From a virus, in IMG/VR virus record IMGVR_UViG_3300025417_000005, positions 1 to 35,275 of that record: a stretch of 35,275 nucleotides of DNA, one strand, 5' to 3'. The notes beneath the pieces were generated by a model. The model had not been told where the DNA came from. It worked only from the letters and a program-made list of their open reading frames with translations, and made no database searches. Position numbers and translations under genes: made by a program. Position 1 is the first letter of the stretch, and each line of letters begins with the position of its first letter. Positions 15,564 through 21,198 of the stretch are shown here, piece after piece.

Positions 15564-15660
15564 TAGGTATCTAATTATAATATAGATACACCTAATTATT
15601 ATATTTGCATCATAACAGCATAGTATATAGTATCTACACTATAGCTAGTAGATAGCTATA
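15564..15660 (+). promoter_or_regulatory. AT-rich early leader with dyads and candidate -10 boxes
   Basis: A perfect TATAAT (15576-15581) lies in the loop of an imperfect dyad TAGGTATCTA / TAGATACACCTA, but no -35 box stands at normal distance, which would fit an activated promoter. A second weak candidate is TTGCAT (15605-15610) with TAGTAT 17 bases later; its start point would fall on the exact dyad TATAGCTA-N5-TAGCTATA, suitable for a repressor. Promoter identity is tentative. Confidence 0.35.
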
Positions 15661-15701
15661 TAGAAAGATAGCAAGAAGCAAGCCAATTTAGGAGTTGAAA
15701 G

Positions 15702-15992
15702 ATGAACAAGTATAACGTCGAGATTACAGATACATTTGCAGGCGAGGCAAATTATTGCTGGGTAAAGCGTGAGACGCTGACTATGCCAGACCTGACTCAC
15801 TATGGCTATGACGGTTCATCCAATTACGTCAAAGCGAATAAAGCCTATCGTCGTCAATTGATCCGCAAAGCAAAGGCCATTGCAGGCTGGACAGGTTTAC
15901 GTTGCAAGGTCGAGGATTATGGCGACCGTATTCGCATCGAGCCTAGCTTTTGCAATGTAATGTTTATTGATTATTCCTACAGTGACGATTGA
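15702..15992 (+). CDS. First early gene, conserved hypothetical (96 aa)
   Basis: The product starts MNKYNVEITDTFAGEANYCW, has a helical basic middle (YRRQLIRKAKAIAGWTG) and a beta-rich end (CKVEDYGDRIRIEPSF). It has no signal, membrane segment or known catalytic motif, and is of the small-protein type common in phage and plasmid early regions. AGGAG lies at ideal distance upstream. Its stop codon is only five bases before the hammerhead ribozyme, so self-cleavage would free its mRNA from the downstream genes. Function unknown. Confidence 0.78.
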   Translation: MNKYNVEITDTFAGEANYCWVKRETLTMPDLTHYGYDGSSNYVKANKAYRRQLIRKAKAIAGWTGLRCKVEDYGDRIRIEPSFCNVMFIDYSYSDD

Positions 15993-15997
15993 TAACA

Positions 15998-16049
15998 GAT
16001 CGAAACGGCTTTCGAGCCGTCTAGCGGTCATGCCGCTACTGATGAGATC
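15998..16049 (+). ncRNA. Type II hammerhead ribozyme
   Basis: All conserved core elements are present in the right order for the permutation open at stem II. They are stem II strand GATC (15998-16001), GAAA (16002-16005) and stem III CGGCT-TTCG-AGCCG (16006-16019) extended by the A15.1-U16.1 pair. Then come cleavage-site C17 (16021, as GTC), stem I TAGCGG-TCATG-CCGCTA (16022-16038), CTGATGA (16039-16045) and closing strand GATC (16046-16049). Cleavage is expected between 16021 and 16022. Stem II is only four pairs, so activity may be modest or need flanking contacts. It separates the first early gene from the second. Confidence 0.88.
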
Positions 16050-16069
16050 AAAAACAATAGGAGTGAAAG

Positions 16070-16270
16070 ATGAAACCGCAATTTACGTTCTACTTTGTCG
16101 ATGAGCCACAATTCGCCAGCCGTGAAGCTCGGCATGTGACTGCCAATCAGCTTTGGTGCTATCGCAAGCACCCTGAGCGGTATGAATTAAAGCGCTTAGG
16201 CCTGCATCGTTATCAAATCCGCATTAATCCTTGGATTAAAAACTCACCTGCTGCAATCATCGAGCTTTGA
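16070..16270 (+). CDS. Early hypothetical protein (66 aa)
   Basis: The product (MKPQFTFYFVDEPQFASREA onward) is basic with aromatic residues and a beta-rich end (RYQIRINPWI). No domain is recognised. It has an AGGAG site, and its 5' leader would begin with the 5'-hydroxyl end produced by the hammerhead ribozyme 49 bases upstream. Early position suggests a host-takeover or regulatory role, but nothing in the sequence shows it. Confidence 0.68.
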   Translation: MKPQFTFYFVDEPQFASREARHVTANQLWCYRKHPERYELKRLGLHRYQIRINPWIKNSPAAIIEL

Positions 16271-16280
16271 GGAGATCATC

Positions 16281-16421
16281 ATGTGGAAGATCAAACGCTT
16301 TACGTCATTTTGTGATCAGCTCGATTGGATCAATCGCAATGATCGACGCTATCAAATCGTCGAGCTATTCGTAAACAATGGCTATGCCGTCGAATACAAG
16401 CCATTGCGTCAAGTTTACTAA
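16281..16421 (+). CDS. Small early hypothetical protein (46 aa)
   Basis: The frame begins ATG at 16281, ten bases after the previous stop, with GAGGAG eight bases before. It encodes MWKIKRFTSFCDQLDWINRN and ends with EYKPLRQVY. The composition resembles short single-domain phage proteins with an amphipathic helix followed by a beta strand (RYQIVELFVNNGYAVEYK). I do not recognise the family; spacing and a strong binding site support it as a real gene. Confidence 0.62.
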   Translation: MWKIKRFTSFCDQLDWINRNDRRYQIVELFVNNGYAVEYKPLRQVY

Positions 16422-16425
16422 TCGC

Positions 16426-16461
16426 TTGACAATCTACAGTGCAGTGTGTTACAGCACTGCA
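16426..16461 (+). promoter_or_regulatory. Candidate internal early promoter with overlapping palindrome
   Basis: TTGACA (16426-16431) is followed after 17 bases by TTACAG (16449-16454), a weak -10. The spacer and -10 overlap the palindrome TGCAGTG-N8-CACTGCA (16440-16461), a typical place for a repressor operator. It would drive the gene at 16505 independently of the ribozyme-split transcript. The -10 is poor, so this is tentative. Confidence 0.38.
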
Positions 16462-16486
16462 TCATAGATTGCCATGTAGAGCAATC
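16430..16486 (+). promoter_or_regulatory. Mutually exclusive stem-loops upstream of 16505
   Basis: If transcribed, CAATCTA (16430-16436) pairs with TAGATTG (16465-16471), enclosing the stem TGCAGTG / CACTGCA. The same GATTG bases also pair in GATTGC (16467-16472) with GCAATC (16481-16486). The two folds cannot coexist, as in attenuators and riboswitch-like leaders. The second hairpin ends close to the ribosome binding site of the next gene. Confidence 0.45.
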
Positions 16487-16504
16487 TTAAACAGGAGAGA
16501 AAAA

Positions 16505-16825
16505 ATGTCTTATAATGGATGGACTAATTACGCTACTTGGCGCGTTAACCTCGAAGTCTTCGACGGCATGGACGTCGAGGAGATGGGCTGGCACAAACTC
16601 GATGTATATGACCTTGCAATGATGATGAAAGAATATGCCGAGGAGATTGTTTGCCCTTTCAAAAAAGGCGAGAACACGCTTGCTGAAAGTTACGCTCTTG
16701 CGTTCTTGTCGGAAGTAAATTGGCAAGAGATTGCAAAGCATTATGTCCAAGAGTTCCTAAGCGATGAGGACAAAGGCGTTCTAGAACAGGCCGCTTGGTA
16801 CGATACCAGCGCAGAGCTTGCTTAA
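16505..16825 (+). CDS. Early conserved hypothetical protein of the NGWTNYATW type (106 aa)
   Basis: The start at 16505 is chosen for its AGGAGAG site and because the protein then begins MSYNGWTNYATWRVNLEVFD, a beginning I know from many small phage and mobile-element proteins of unknown function. The middle is helical and acidic (LAMMMKEYAEEIVCP) and the end is acidic (LSDEDKGVLEQAAWYDTSAE). It is soluble with no catalytic motif. It is preceded by the candidate promoter and alternative hairpins, so its expression may be regulated separately. Confidence 0.75.
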   Translation: MSYNGWTNYATWRVNLEVFDGMDVEEMGWHKLDVYDLAMMMKEYAEEIVCPFKKGENTLAESYALAFLSEVNWQEIAKHYVQEFLSDEDKGVLEQAAWYDTSAELA

Positions 16826-16835
16826 CCAATCATTA

Positions 16836-16860
16836 AGGGGCAGGCGCTATGCTTGCCCCT
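16836..16860 (+). other. Stem-loop before the next small early gene
   Basis: AGGGGCA (16836-16842) and TGCCCCT (16854-16860) form a 7-bp stem with an 11-base loop. No T-run follows, so it is not a terminator. It lies upstream of the ATG at 16885 and encloses a possible alternative start at 16849, which it would hide. Confidence 0.4.
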
Positions 16861-16884
16861 ACCATCACAAAAGGAACCGCGACA

Positions 16885-17070
16885 ATGACAATCGAAGCAG
16901 GATATATCGCTTATAACGGTCACGTTTTTACGAAAGCAGAGGCAGAGGCTTATATGCAGGCTTGCCGAGACGCTGAACGCAATCCTTCTGAGTTCAATTT
17001 AGACCAGAGGCACCGCGTGTTCGTGTCTATTATTACACGCGGTCAGTTTTACAACGAAAAACAATATTAA
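16885..17070 (+). CDS. Small early hypothetical protein (61 aa)
   Basis: I prefer the ATG at 16885, preceded by AAAAGGAA; an ATG at 16849 in the same frame would add 12 residues and lies in a hairpin. The product (MTIEAGYIAYNGHVFTKAEA onward) has a short beta start and a helix (EAEAYMQACRDAERNP). No family is recognised. It belongs to the run of small early genes ending at the terminators near 17.6 kb. Confidence 0.62.
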   Translation: MTIEAGYIAYNGHVFTKAEAEAYMQACRDAERNPSEFNLDQRHRVFVSIITRGQFYNEKQY

Positions 17071-17081
17071 GGGGAATCAAT

Positions 17082-17258
17082 ATGTTAGAAGATGTCATAG
17101 GAGCGTTATACGAGGCCATGATATTGTCCCTTGTGCCAGGAATAGCCCTGGCAATCACCCTTTGGAGCTTTAGACATGACCGAGAAAACCTACACGATTT
17201 GGGCACAGGACACCTACGTTATCGAAATCGAAGCCGAAAGCCTTTCGGAAGCCTTTGA
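17082..17258 (+). CDS. Possible small membrane protein (58 aa)
   Basis: An AAGGGGA site precedes the ATG at 17082. The first 30 residues form one likely membrane helix (MILSLVPGIALAITLW), followed by a basic tail (RYRNRSRKPFGSL). The last 83 bases overlap the next gene in another frame, an unusually long overlap, so the functional part may be the N-terminus only. Its place among host-takeover candidates and its membrane helix make it an interesting but unproven gene. Confidence 0.45.
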   Translation: MLEDVIGALYEAMILSLVPGIALAITLWSFRHDRENLHDLGTGHLRYRNRSRKPFGSL

Positions 17259-17361
17259 ATTTGCACAATATGAAACCGAAGATGACGATTGGACCTACGT
17301 CTCTACATCCGTCGAAGCTGAGGAAGTAGAGGACGAAGAAGAAGAAGAGGAAGAGTTCTAA
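17176..17361 (+). CDS. Acidic early protein with poly-Glu tail (61 aa)
   Basis: The product (MTEKTYTIWAQDTYVIEIEA onward) has a small beta-alpha start (ESLSEAFEFAQYET) and ends in a nearly pure run of Glu and Asp (about the last 16 residues). Very acidic small phage proteins often mimic DNA or bind host nucleic-acid enzymes, but that is only a possibility here. GGAG lies upstream, and the stop overlaps the next start as TAATG. Confidence 0.65.
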   Translation: MTEKTYTIWAQDTYVIEIEAESLSEAFEFAQYETEDDDWTYVSTSVEAEEVEDEEEEEEEF

Positions 17362-17558
17362 TGATTACCGAGGAACAAATTAAAGCATTGAAAAAGCTAG
17401 TAGAATTGACACCCGACAAGCCAAGGGACAGCTCTTGCGAGATTGTGAACCCTGCTCTGTTCGAGTTCTATTGTGACACCTTGTTCCTCGATCCCGAATA
17501 TTGCTACGTCACGGAAGCGGACGCAGTACAAGCCCTTGACCAGTTGTTAGAGTTCTGA
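17361..17558 (+). CDS. Small acidic early hypothetical protein (65 aa)
   Basis: The start overlaps the previous stop (TAATG), indicating coupled translation. The product (MITEEQIKALKKLVELTPDK onward) is acidic and mostly helical, with FEFYCDTLFLDPEYCYV in the centre. No domain is recognised. It is the last gene of the first early unit, since two terminators follow. Confidence 0.68.
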   Translation: MITEEQIKALKKLVELTPDKPRDSSCEIVNPALFEFYCDTLFLDPEYCYVTEADAVQALDQLLEF

Positions 17559-17575
17559 CACCTTGGTCATGTTTC

Positions 17576-17603
17576 CCCGCCTTCCTGTGATTTGGCGGGT
17601 TTT
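17576..17603 (+). terminator. Intrinsic terminator of the first early unit
   Basis: CCCGCC and GGCGGG form a 6-bp GC stem around a 12-base loop, followed at once by TTTT. It stands 18 bases past the last stop of the rightward unit. Confidence 0.75.
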
Positions 17604-17619
17604 CCTCCTAATGTGACTT

Positions 17620-17657
17620 GGCTCCCCGATTGCTCAGGCCGTCAGGGAGCCCTTTTT
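17620..17657 (+). terminator. Second intrinsic terminator of the first early unit
   Basis: GGCTCCC and GGGAGCC form a 7-bp stem around an 18-base loop, followed by CTTTTT. It backs up the terminator just before it and protects the convergent leftward replication gene from antisense transcription. Confidence 0.78.
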
Positions 17658-17712
17658 ATAGGTGGGATAGTCTGTCGGACTAAAAAATCATTCTCAGACG
17701 CTGGCGGTGCCT

Positions 17713-18468
17713 CTAAATCGGTTTTTGGGCCCTTGCAAAGCCCATGAAGGCCTTGCCGATGTCAGGTCCGTCAAAATCAATCTGTTTCTCACGAGCCCAT
17801 ACCCTGAATTTATCCGCTATAAAATCGGGATCGTGGCCTGTTCTCAGATCCCTGACCTTTTGAGCCCATCCGCTGTAGCGGATCGTGCCGTGTTCGGGAA
17901 ACTTCTCCGATATTGCTTCGACACTGGGCTTGGCGTTGGGGCGGATGTTCTCTGCCGCTCGTCTCACCCAATTACGCCATGTCGCAGACCAATCGAGCTT
18001 CAAGCCCTTCTGATTAGGCTGGCTGATCCAGTAGTCCCTGAACTTTTCCACCTCACCCACCACGCCGAGCCTAGCAGCGAACTCCTGATCGTCGGAGCTG
18101 GGTTGCCACGTTTCAGACAAACGAGAGCCGCGAGCCCTAAGAGGTGAGGGTGTTGAGGTAGGGGTTAAGGAAAGGGGGGTATTATCTGGTACTATATAGG
18201 CGGGGGGAAAACCATCAGGGGAAGGAGAAGAGGGAGAGGAGATGTCGCACGTTGTCGCGTCATGTCGCACGTTGTCGCTCGATGTCGCAGCGACATTTGA
18301 CGACATTAGGCGACGTTCACGCTCTACACGTTTCTGTGCAGCTCGTTTGGCGCGCTTCTCTTTTTGAATTTCCAGTTGTGCCTTTTCGTGGGCTTCAACC
18401 ACGTTGGCAAGTTGTTCGGCGGTACAGCCAGACGCAAGCATAGCTTTAATTGTCACGGTCAATGACAT
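17713..18468 (-). CDS. DnaT-like replication protein candidate
   Basis: The 251-aa protein has a helical, basic N-terminal part (AQLEIQKEKRAKRAAQKRVE), a disordered Ser/Pro/Thr linker (about 75-112), and a C-terminal region with FRDYWISQPNQKGLKLDW and TWRNWVRRAAEN. The latter is the signature of DnaT-type domains in phage replication-initiation and helicase-loading proteins, where it binds single-stranded DNA or primosome parts. With no polymerase or helicase encoded, this would bring host replication enzymes to the phage origin. The gene lies alone in a leftward island behind a structured leader. Confidence 0.65.
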   Translation of the reverse strand: MSLTVTIKAMLASGCTAEQLANVVEAHEKAQLEIQKEKRAKRAAQKRVERERRLMSSNVAATSSDNVRHDATTCDISSPSSPSPDGFPPAYIVPDNTPLSLTPTSTPSPLRARGSRLSETWQPSSDDQEFAARLGVVGEVEKFRDYWISQPNQKGLKLDWSATWRNWVRRAAENIRPNAKPSVEAISEKFPEHGTIRYSGWAQKVRDLRTGHDPDFIADKFRVWAREKQIDFDGPDIGKAFMGFARAQKPI

Positions 18469-18598
18469 CGTGTGTTCCTTCTCGATTGCCCAAGAGGTGA
18501 CACGATGGTATAACCACCTTGTACTTCTCGGGACGGTGCTGGCGTCCCCATATCAGGCCGATAGAGTTGACGCTCTGTCGGCCTTCTCTTTTGTAGCA
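18469..18598 (-). promoter_or_regulatory. Structured leader of the replication gene, with weak promoter
   Basis: On the minus strand this leader can form three stem-loops: AGGCCGACAGAG with CTCTATCGGCCT (12 pairs, one G-T), GGGACG with CGTCCC, and a small one around GGTTATACC. A weak promoter candidate, TTGTAA (18613-18618) and TACAAA (18590-18595) with 17-base spacing, lies just above. Such a long folded leader suggests post-transcriptional control, possibly by the S4 protein encoded directly upstream. Confidence 0.38.
18555..18590 (+). terminator. Rightward intrinsic terminator opposite the replication gene leader
   Basis: On the plus strand the 12-bp stem AGGCCGATAGAG / CTCTGTCGGCCT with a 6-base loop is followed by TCTCTTTT, a fair terminator. 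There is no rightward gene just before it, so it may stop read-through across the leftward island, or the hairpin may serve only the minus-strand leader. Confidence 0.5.
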
Positions 18599-18760
18599 TT
18601 AATTCCAATGTTTTACAAAATCTTCTTTGTAAATTGGACGGTCAACATCCGTGACCTTCACGTCATTGATCCGAATCGCGCCTGATTGGATGTGACGCCG
18701 AGCCTCTGATCGACTCCGCGCCCATCCAACCATAATCAGGAGCTCAACGAGCGTCAGCAT
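18599..18760 (-). CDS. Stand-alone S4 RNA-binding domain protein (53 aa)
   Basis: The 53-residue product contains an S4 motif: VELLIMVGWARSRSEARR (helices one and two, with the conserved SRSEARR), then IQSGAIRINDVKVTD, the loop and strand found in ribosomal protein S4, tyrosyl-tRNA synthetase C-termini and pseudouridine synthases. I choose the ATG at 18760, which overlaps the repressor gene by 17 bases, because the first S4 helix needs these residues; an internal ATG at 18733 would cut it. It should bind structured RNA. Targets could be the phage tRNAs, the leader just downstream, or host rRNA. Confidence 0.72.
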   Translation of the reverse strand: MLTLVELLIMVGWARSRSEARRHIQSGAIRINDVKVTDVDRPIYKEDFVKHWN

Positions 18761-18959
18761 TAGCCAATCGCTCGGCAGCTTGGCCCTCGGCCTGTGCGAA
18801 CAACGGATCTTCCATGAGCTTGTAATAGTGTAAGCCGGCAGCTAACAAGTTTCGGATGCTGTCGCTCTCAGTATTGATGCGAGAACGCCAACGCCAATCT
18901 GACACCTCTGCCCACATTTCTTCGGAAAAAGATAAGGTTTTTCTGATCTCTAGACTCAT
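18744..18959 (-). CDS. Ribbon-helix-helix (Arc/MetJ-type) transcriptional repressor
   Basis: The start at 18959 is supported by GGAGG seven bases upstream. The 71-aa product begins MSLEIRKTLSFSEEMW, the DNA-contacting strand, followed by two helices (MWAEVSDWRWRSR and TESDSIRNLLAAGLHYYK) as in Arc, MetJ and antitoxins. It acts as a dimer on short inverted repeats. It is divergent from the recombination genes, whose promoter lies 60 bases away, so it probably represses that promoter or its own. No toxin gene is adjacent, making an antitoxin role unlikely. Confidence 0.78.
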   Translation of the reverse strand: MSLEIRKTLSFSEEMWAEVSDWRWRSRINTESDSIRNLLAAGLHYYKLMEDPLFAQAEGQAAERLANADAR

Positions 18960-19019
18960 GTTACGCCTCCATTGATGAGTGCTTCTTAATAGCAAATCCG
19001 ATGAAGTGATGCAACCCTG

Positions 19020-19049
19020 TTGACACGCTTACTATCATATGTCTATATA
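19020..19049 (+). promoter_or_regulatory. Promoter of the recombination gene set
   Basis: A perfect -35 TTGACA (19020-19025) and a -10-like TATATA (19044-19049), 18 bases apart, stand 18 bases before the first ATG at 19067. The divergent repressor gene suggests regulation here. The region just before the -35 includes TGCAACCCTGTTGACA, which resembles half of the TGTCA-N6-TGACA operator. Confidence 0.58.
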
Positions 19050-19066
19050 GCTGCGGAGGTAGCGAC

Positions 19067-19315
19067 ATGACTGACATCAACTTGAGTATCAAAAAGATTG
19101 AATATCTAGAAGATGCGATTGCACAGATGCAGCAGCGCCTCTTCCGAATTGACATCCAATATGGCGAACGCGACTTAATCGCCATTATCACGGATCTCAT
19201 AACCACGTTAGATCACGCGAAAAATGATCTGAAGTGGGTGCGTAAAGAAATGGTCGAGCAGACCTTAACCACTGGGGACTATTCACATGACACACGACTC
19301 GGACTTTACACCTGA
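19067..19315 (+). CDS. Helical hypothetical protein leading the recombination operon (82 aa)
   Basis: The product (MTDINLSIKKIEYLEDAIAQ onward) is almost entirely helical and charged, with LDHAKNDLKWVRKEMVEQ forming a likely coiled coil. No known family. It has a GGAGG site, and its end overlaps the exonuclease gene by 29 bases, so it is translated together with it and could be a small exonuclease partner. Confidence 0.7.
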   Translation: MTDINLSIKKIEYLEDAIAQMQQRLFRIDIQYGERDLIAIITDLITTLDHAKNDLKWVRKEMVEQTLTTGDYSHDTRLGLYT

Positions 19316-20189
19316 GAAGAGACGCTCAGCATGGTGGTCCGGTGACAGCCGCAGAGCCGTCACTGGGCATCTAATTGATGTGATCTTAGAGAAGCGCGGC
19401 GAGAAAGAAATCGCTGATCTCTCCGAGGTAGAAGTGGTGCAGATGGGGCACGTTATGCAGCCCTACATCGGCAAGATCTTTGAGGATACGACAGGCATTG
19501 GCGTTAGAGATTTCGACTTACCTGGCATCCATCCGTCTGAGCAGTGGCTTCGGGCGCATACCGATTTCGTCACTGCCGATGGCGGACTCCTTGAAGTCAA
19601 GAACTACAACGCTTCGACTATCAACAAGTACTCTGAGCCTGACACTGAACTCAGACTACCTCCTGCTGACTTTATACAATGCGTACACGAGGCAACGGTC
19701 TTTGGAGTACCTCATGTCCATTTTGCCGTACTGTTCGGTGGTCAACGGTTTCGCCATTGGCGGGTCGATGTCGACGATGCAATGAAAACCGACTTCATAC
19801 AGCAAGCCGCTAAGTGGTGGGCGCTGTGTCAGGTCGGAGATCTGCCAACACCGGAAACGGTCGAGCAAGCTAAACTGGTCTACTCACGCTCTACCGACGA
19901 GCAGATCATAGCTAACGCAGCCGTCGAGCAGGTTGTGCAGCAGCTCAAGGCCATCAAGGACAACATAAAGGTTTTGGAAGAGCAGGAAGAACGCGCTCAG
20001 TTGATGCTGCAAAACTATATGCAGAGCAAGGGCGAGATTATTGCACCGTCTGGCGAGGTTCTTGTGAGCTGGAAGCAATCCAAATCTACCAAGAGCTTTG
20101 ACAGTAAAGCATTTCAGTTTGAAAACCCTGCCCTATACGAACAATACAAGATTGAAAAACCAGGCTCACGGAGGTTCTTAGTAAAATGA
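19287..20189 (+). CDS. YqaJ-type viral exonuclease (PD-(D/E)XK)
   Basis: The 300-aa product has the fold signature of phage recombination exonucleases: WWSGDSRRAVTGH at the N-terminus, catalytic Asp93 in HTDFV, the E-x-K pair Glu103/Lys105 in LLEVKNYN, and the later helix PADFIQCVHEATVFG with Gln131. After about residue 205 a coiled-coil tail follows (KAIKDNIKVLEEQEERAQL). It would trim DNA ends to leave 3' single strands for the RecT-like annealing protein encoded two genes on, as in lambda Exo-Beta pairs. The stop overlaps the next start as ATGA. Confidence 0.83.
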   Translation: MTHDSDFTPEKRRSAWWSGDSRRAVTGHLIDVILEKRGEKEIADLSEVEVVQMGHVMQPYIGKIFEDTTGIGVRDFDLPGIHPSEQWLRAHTDFVTADGGLLEVKNYNASTINKYSEPDTELRLPPADFIQCVHEATVFGVPHVHFAVLFGGQRFRHWRVDVDDAMKTDFIQQAAKWWALCQVGDLPTPETVEQAKLVYSRSTDEQIIANAAVEQVVQQLKAIKDNIKVLEEQEERAQLMLQNYMQSKGEIIAPSGEVLVSWKQSKSTKSFDSKAFQFENPALYEQYKIEKPGSRRFLVK

Positions 20190-20446
20190 CACAGATGACA
20201 ACAGTGCCGTTGGAAACGGCTGATTTCTTGCTCGGTCGCTTGATCGCAACAATTAAAGCAAACGACGAGTTAAACAAGCAAGTCATTGACTACAAAGAAA
20301 GAAACGAAAGACAGTTTAATTACATTCAAAAGCAGAACGAAGAGATTGCTCTGTTGAGCAAAAGATTGCACGAAGCCACTCAACCGAAAAAGCGCCGTGG
20401 TCGTCCTAAAGGATCTAAAAGCAAAGCAAAGGTTGTAAGCAAATGA
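20186..20446 (+). CDS. Coiled-coil protein with AT-hook-like tail (86 aa)
   Basis: The N-terminal two thirds form a long coiled coil (LNKQVIDYKERNERQFNYIQ, then KQNEEIALLSKRLHEAT). The end has KKRRGRPKGSKSK, with the GRP core of AT-hook motifs that bind the minor groove of AT-rich DNA. It is coupled to the exonuclease (ATGA) and to the annealing protein (overlap of four bases), so it may link recombination enzymes to AT-rich phage DNA. No family name can be given. Confidence 0.72.
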   Translation: MTQMTTVPLETADFLLGRLIATIKANDELNKQVIDYKERNERQFNYIQKQNEEIALLSKRLHEATQPKKRRGRPKGSKSKAKVVSK

Positions 20447-21198
20447 ACAACATTGTTCCGTTTCAAGAACAACAGCACATGGCTGAGAGCATTGTGAAGT
20501 CTAAGTTCTATGGCTTTACAGACATTAATCAGGTCATGGCCGTGATGATTGTAGCGCAGGCTGAAAACAAACACCCTGGCACTGTCGTGCAAGAGTACGA
20601 CATCATTCAGGGTCGGCCAGCTCTCAAGTCTCAGGCCATCCTTGCACGCTTTCAGCAAGCTGGGGGCAAGGTAGAGTACATCACATACACCGATGAGAAG
20701 GTGGAAATGACGTTCTCTCACCCTGCCGGTGGTTCTCTTACACTTGCTTGGACGATGAAACAAGCCGCCTCTATTGGCTTGGCAAGCAAGGACAATTGGA
20801 AAAAGTACCCTCGCGCTATGTTGAAGGCGCGGGTGGTTTCTGAGGGTGTTCGCGCTGTTTATCCGGCGTGCATCCTCGGTCACTATGCTGTTGAAGAAGT
20901 TATGGATTTTGACAGCAAGCCTATCAAACACACGCAGGTTGAGATTGTGCAAGATCTGACAGATCCAGACGATGACGTGCGTGAGGCTTGGGTTGTGTTT
21001 GTGCCAGACGGTACAGGCGGTCGCAAGTTCTATAAAGACTTTGCAACACCGGAAGAGTTTGGGGATGAGATCAAGTCTTTGATTGCTCGCATCAACCAAT
21101 CTAAGAAATCGGACGCTGAAAAGGCTGAGAAGGTTTCTGAGTTACTACTCGTGAATGAAGATTTGCTAGCAAAGGTAAGTGAAAATGGCGACGTTTAA
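20443..21198 (+). CDS. RecT-like single-strand annealing protein
   Basis: The 251-aa protein shows the core pattern of the RecT/Redbeta superfamily. An N-terminal helix region ends in MAVMIVAQAENKHPG, then comes the central strand-rich part (YDIIQGRPALKSQAILARFQ). The conserved block WKKYPRAMLKARVVSEGVRAVYP and GHYAVEEV follows. The C-terminus is charged and acidic. It anneals complementary single strands made by the YqaJ-type exonuclease and supports replication of terminally redundant or permuted DNA. Position in the operon agrees. Confidence 0.8.
   Translation: MNNIVPFQEQQHMAESIVKSKFYGFTDINQVMAVMIVAQAENKHPGTVVQEYDIIQGRPALKSQAILARFQQAGGKVEYITYTDEKVEMTFSHPAGGSLTLAWTMKQAASIGLASKDNWKKYPRAMLKARVVSEGVRAVYPACILGHYAVEEVMDFDSKPIKHTQVEIVQDLTDPDDDVREAWVVFVPDGTGGRKFYKDFATPEEFGDEIKSLIARINQSKKSDAEKAEKVSELLLVNEDLLAKVSENGDV

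Larger units (their letters stand above)
15339..15701. promoter_or_regulatory. Divergent control region between late and early blocks
   Basis: This is the only long non-coding stretch between the leftward late and rightward early blocks. Its left half carries the six-copy TGTCA-N6-TGACA array. Its right half (about 15542-15690) is very AT-rich, contains a perfect TATAAT inside an imperfect dyad (15564-15594), and an exact dyad TATAGCTA-N5-TAGCTATA (15640-15660). It ends with an AGGAG site for the first early gene. It probably holds the main divergent promoters and possibly the replication origin; no good matched -35/-10 pair was found in either direction. Confidence 0.6.

Noticed and set aside
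18744-18959. RHH protein as antitoxin of a toxin-antitoxin pair
   Set aside because: The adjacent genes encode an S4 protein and a helical early protein, neither like a known toxin, so a simple repressor is more likely.
20380-21099. A 239-residue leftward frame opposite the RecT-like gene
   Set aside because: It is antisense to a well-supported gene, rich in Cys/His/Leu without domains, and has no binding site.
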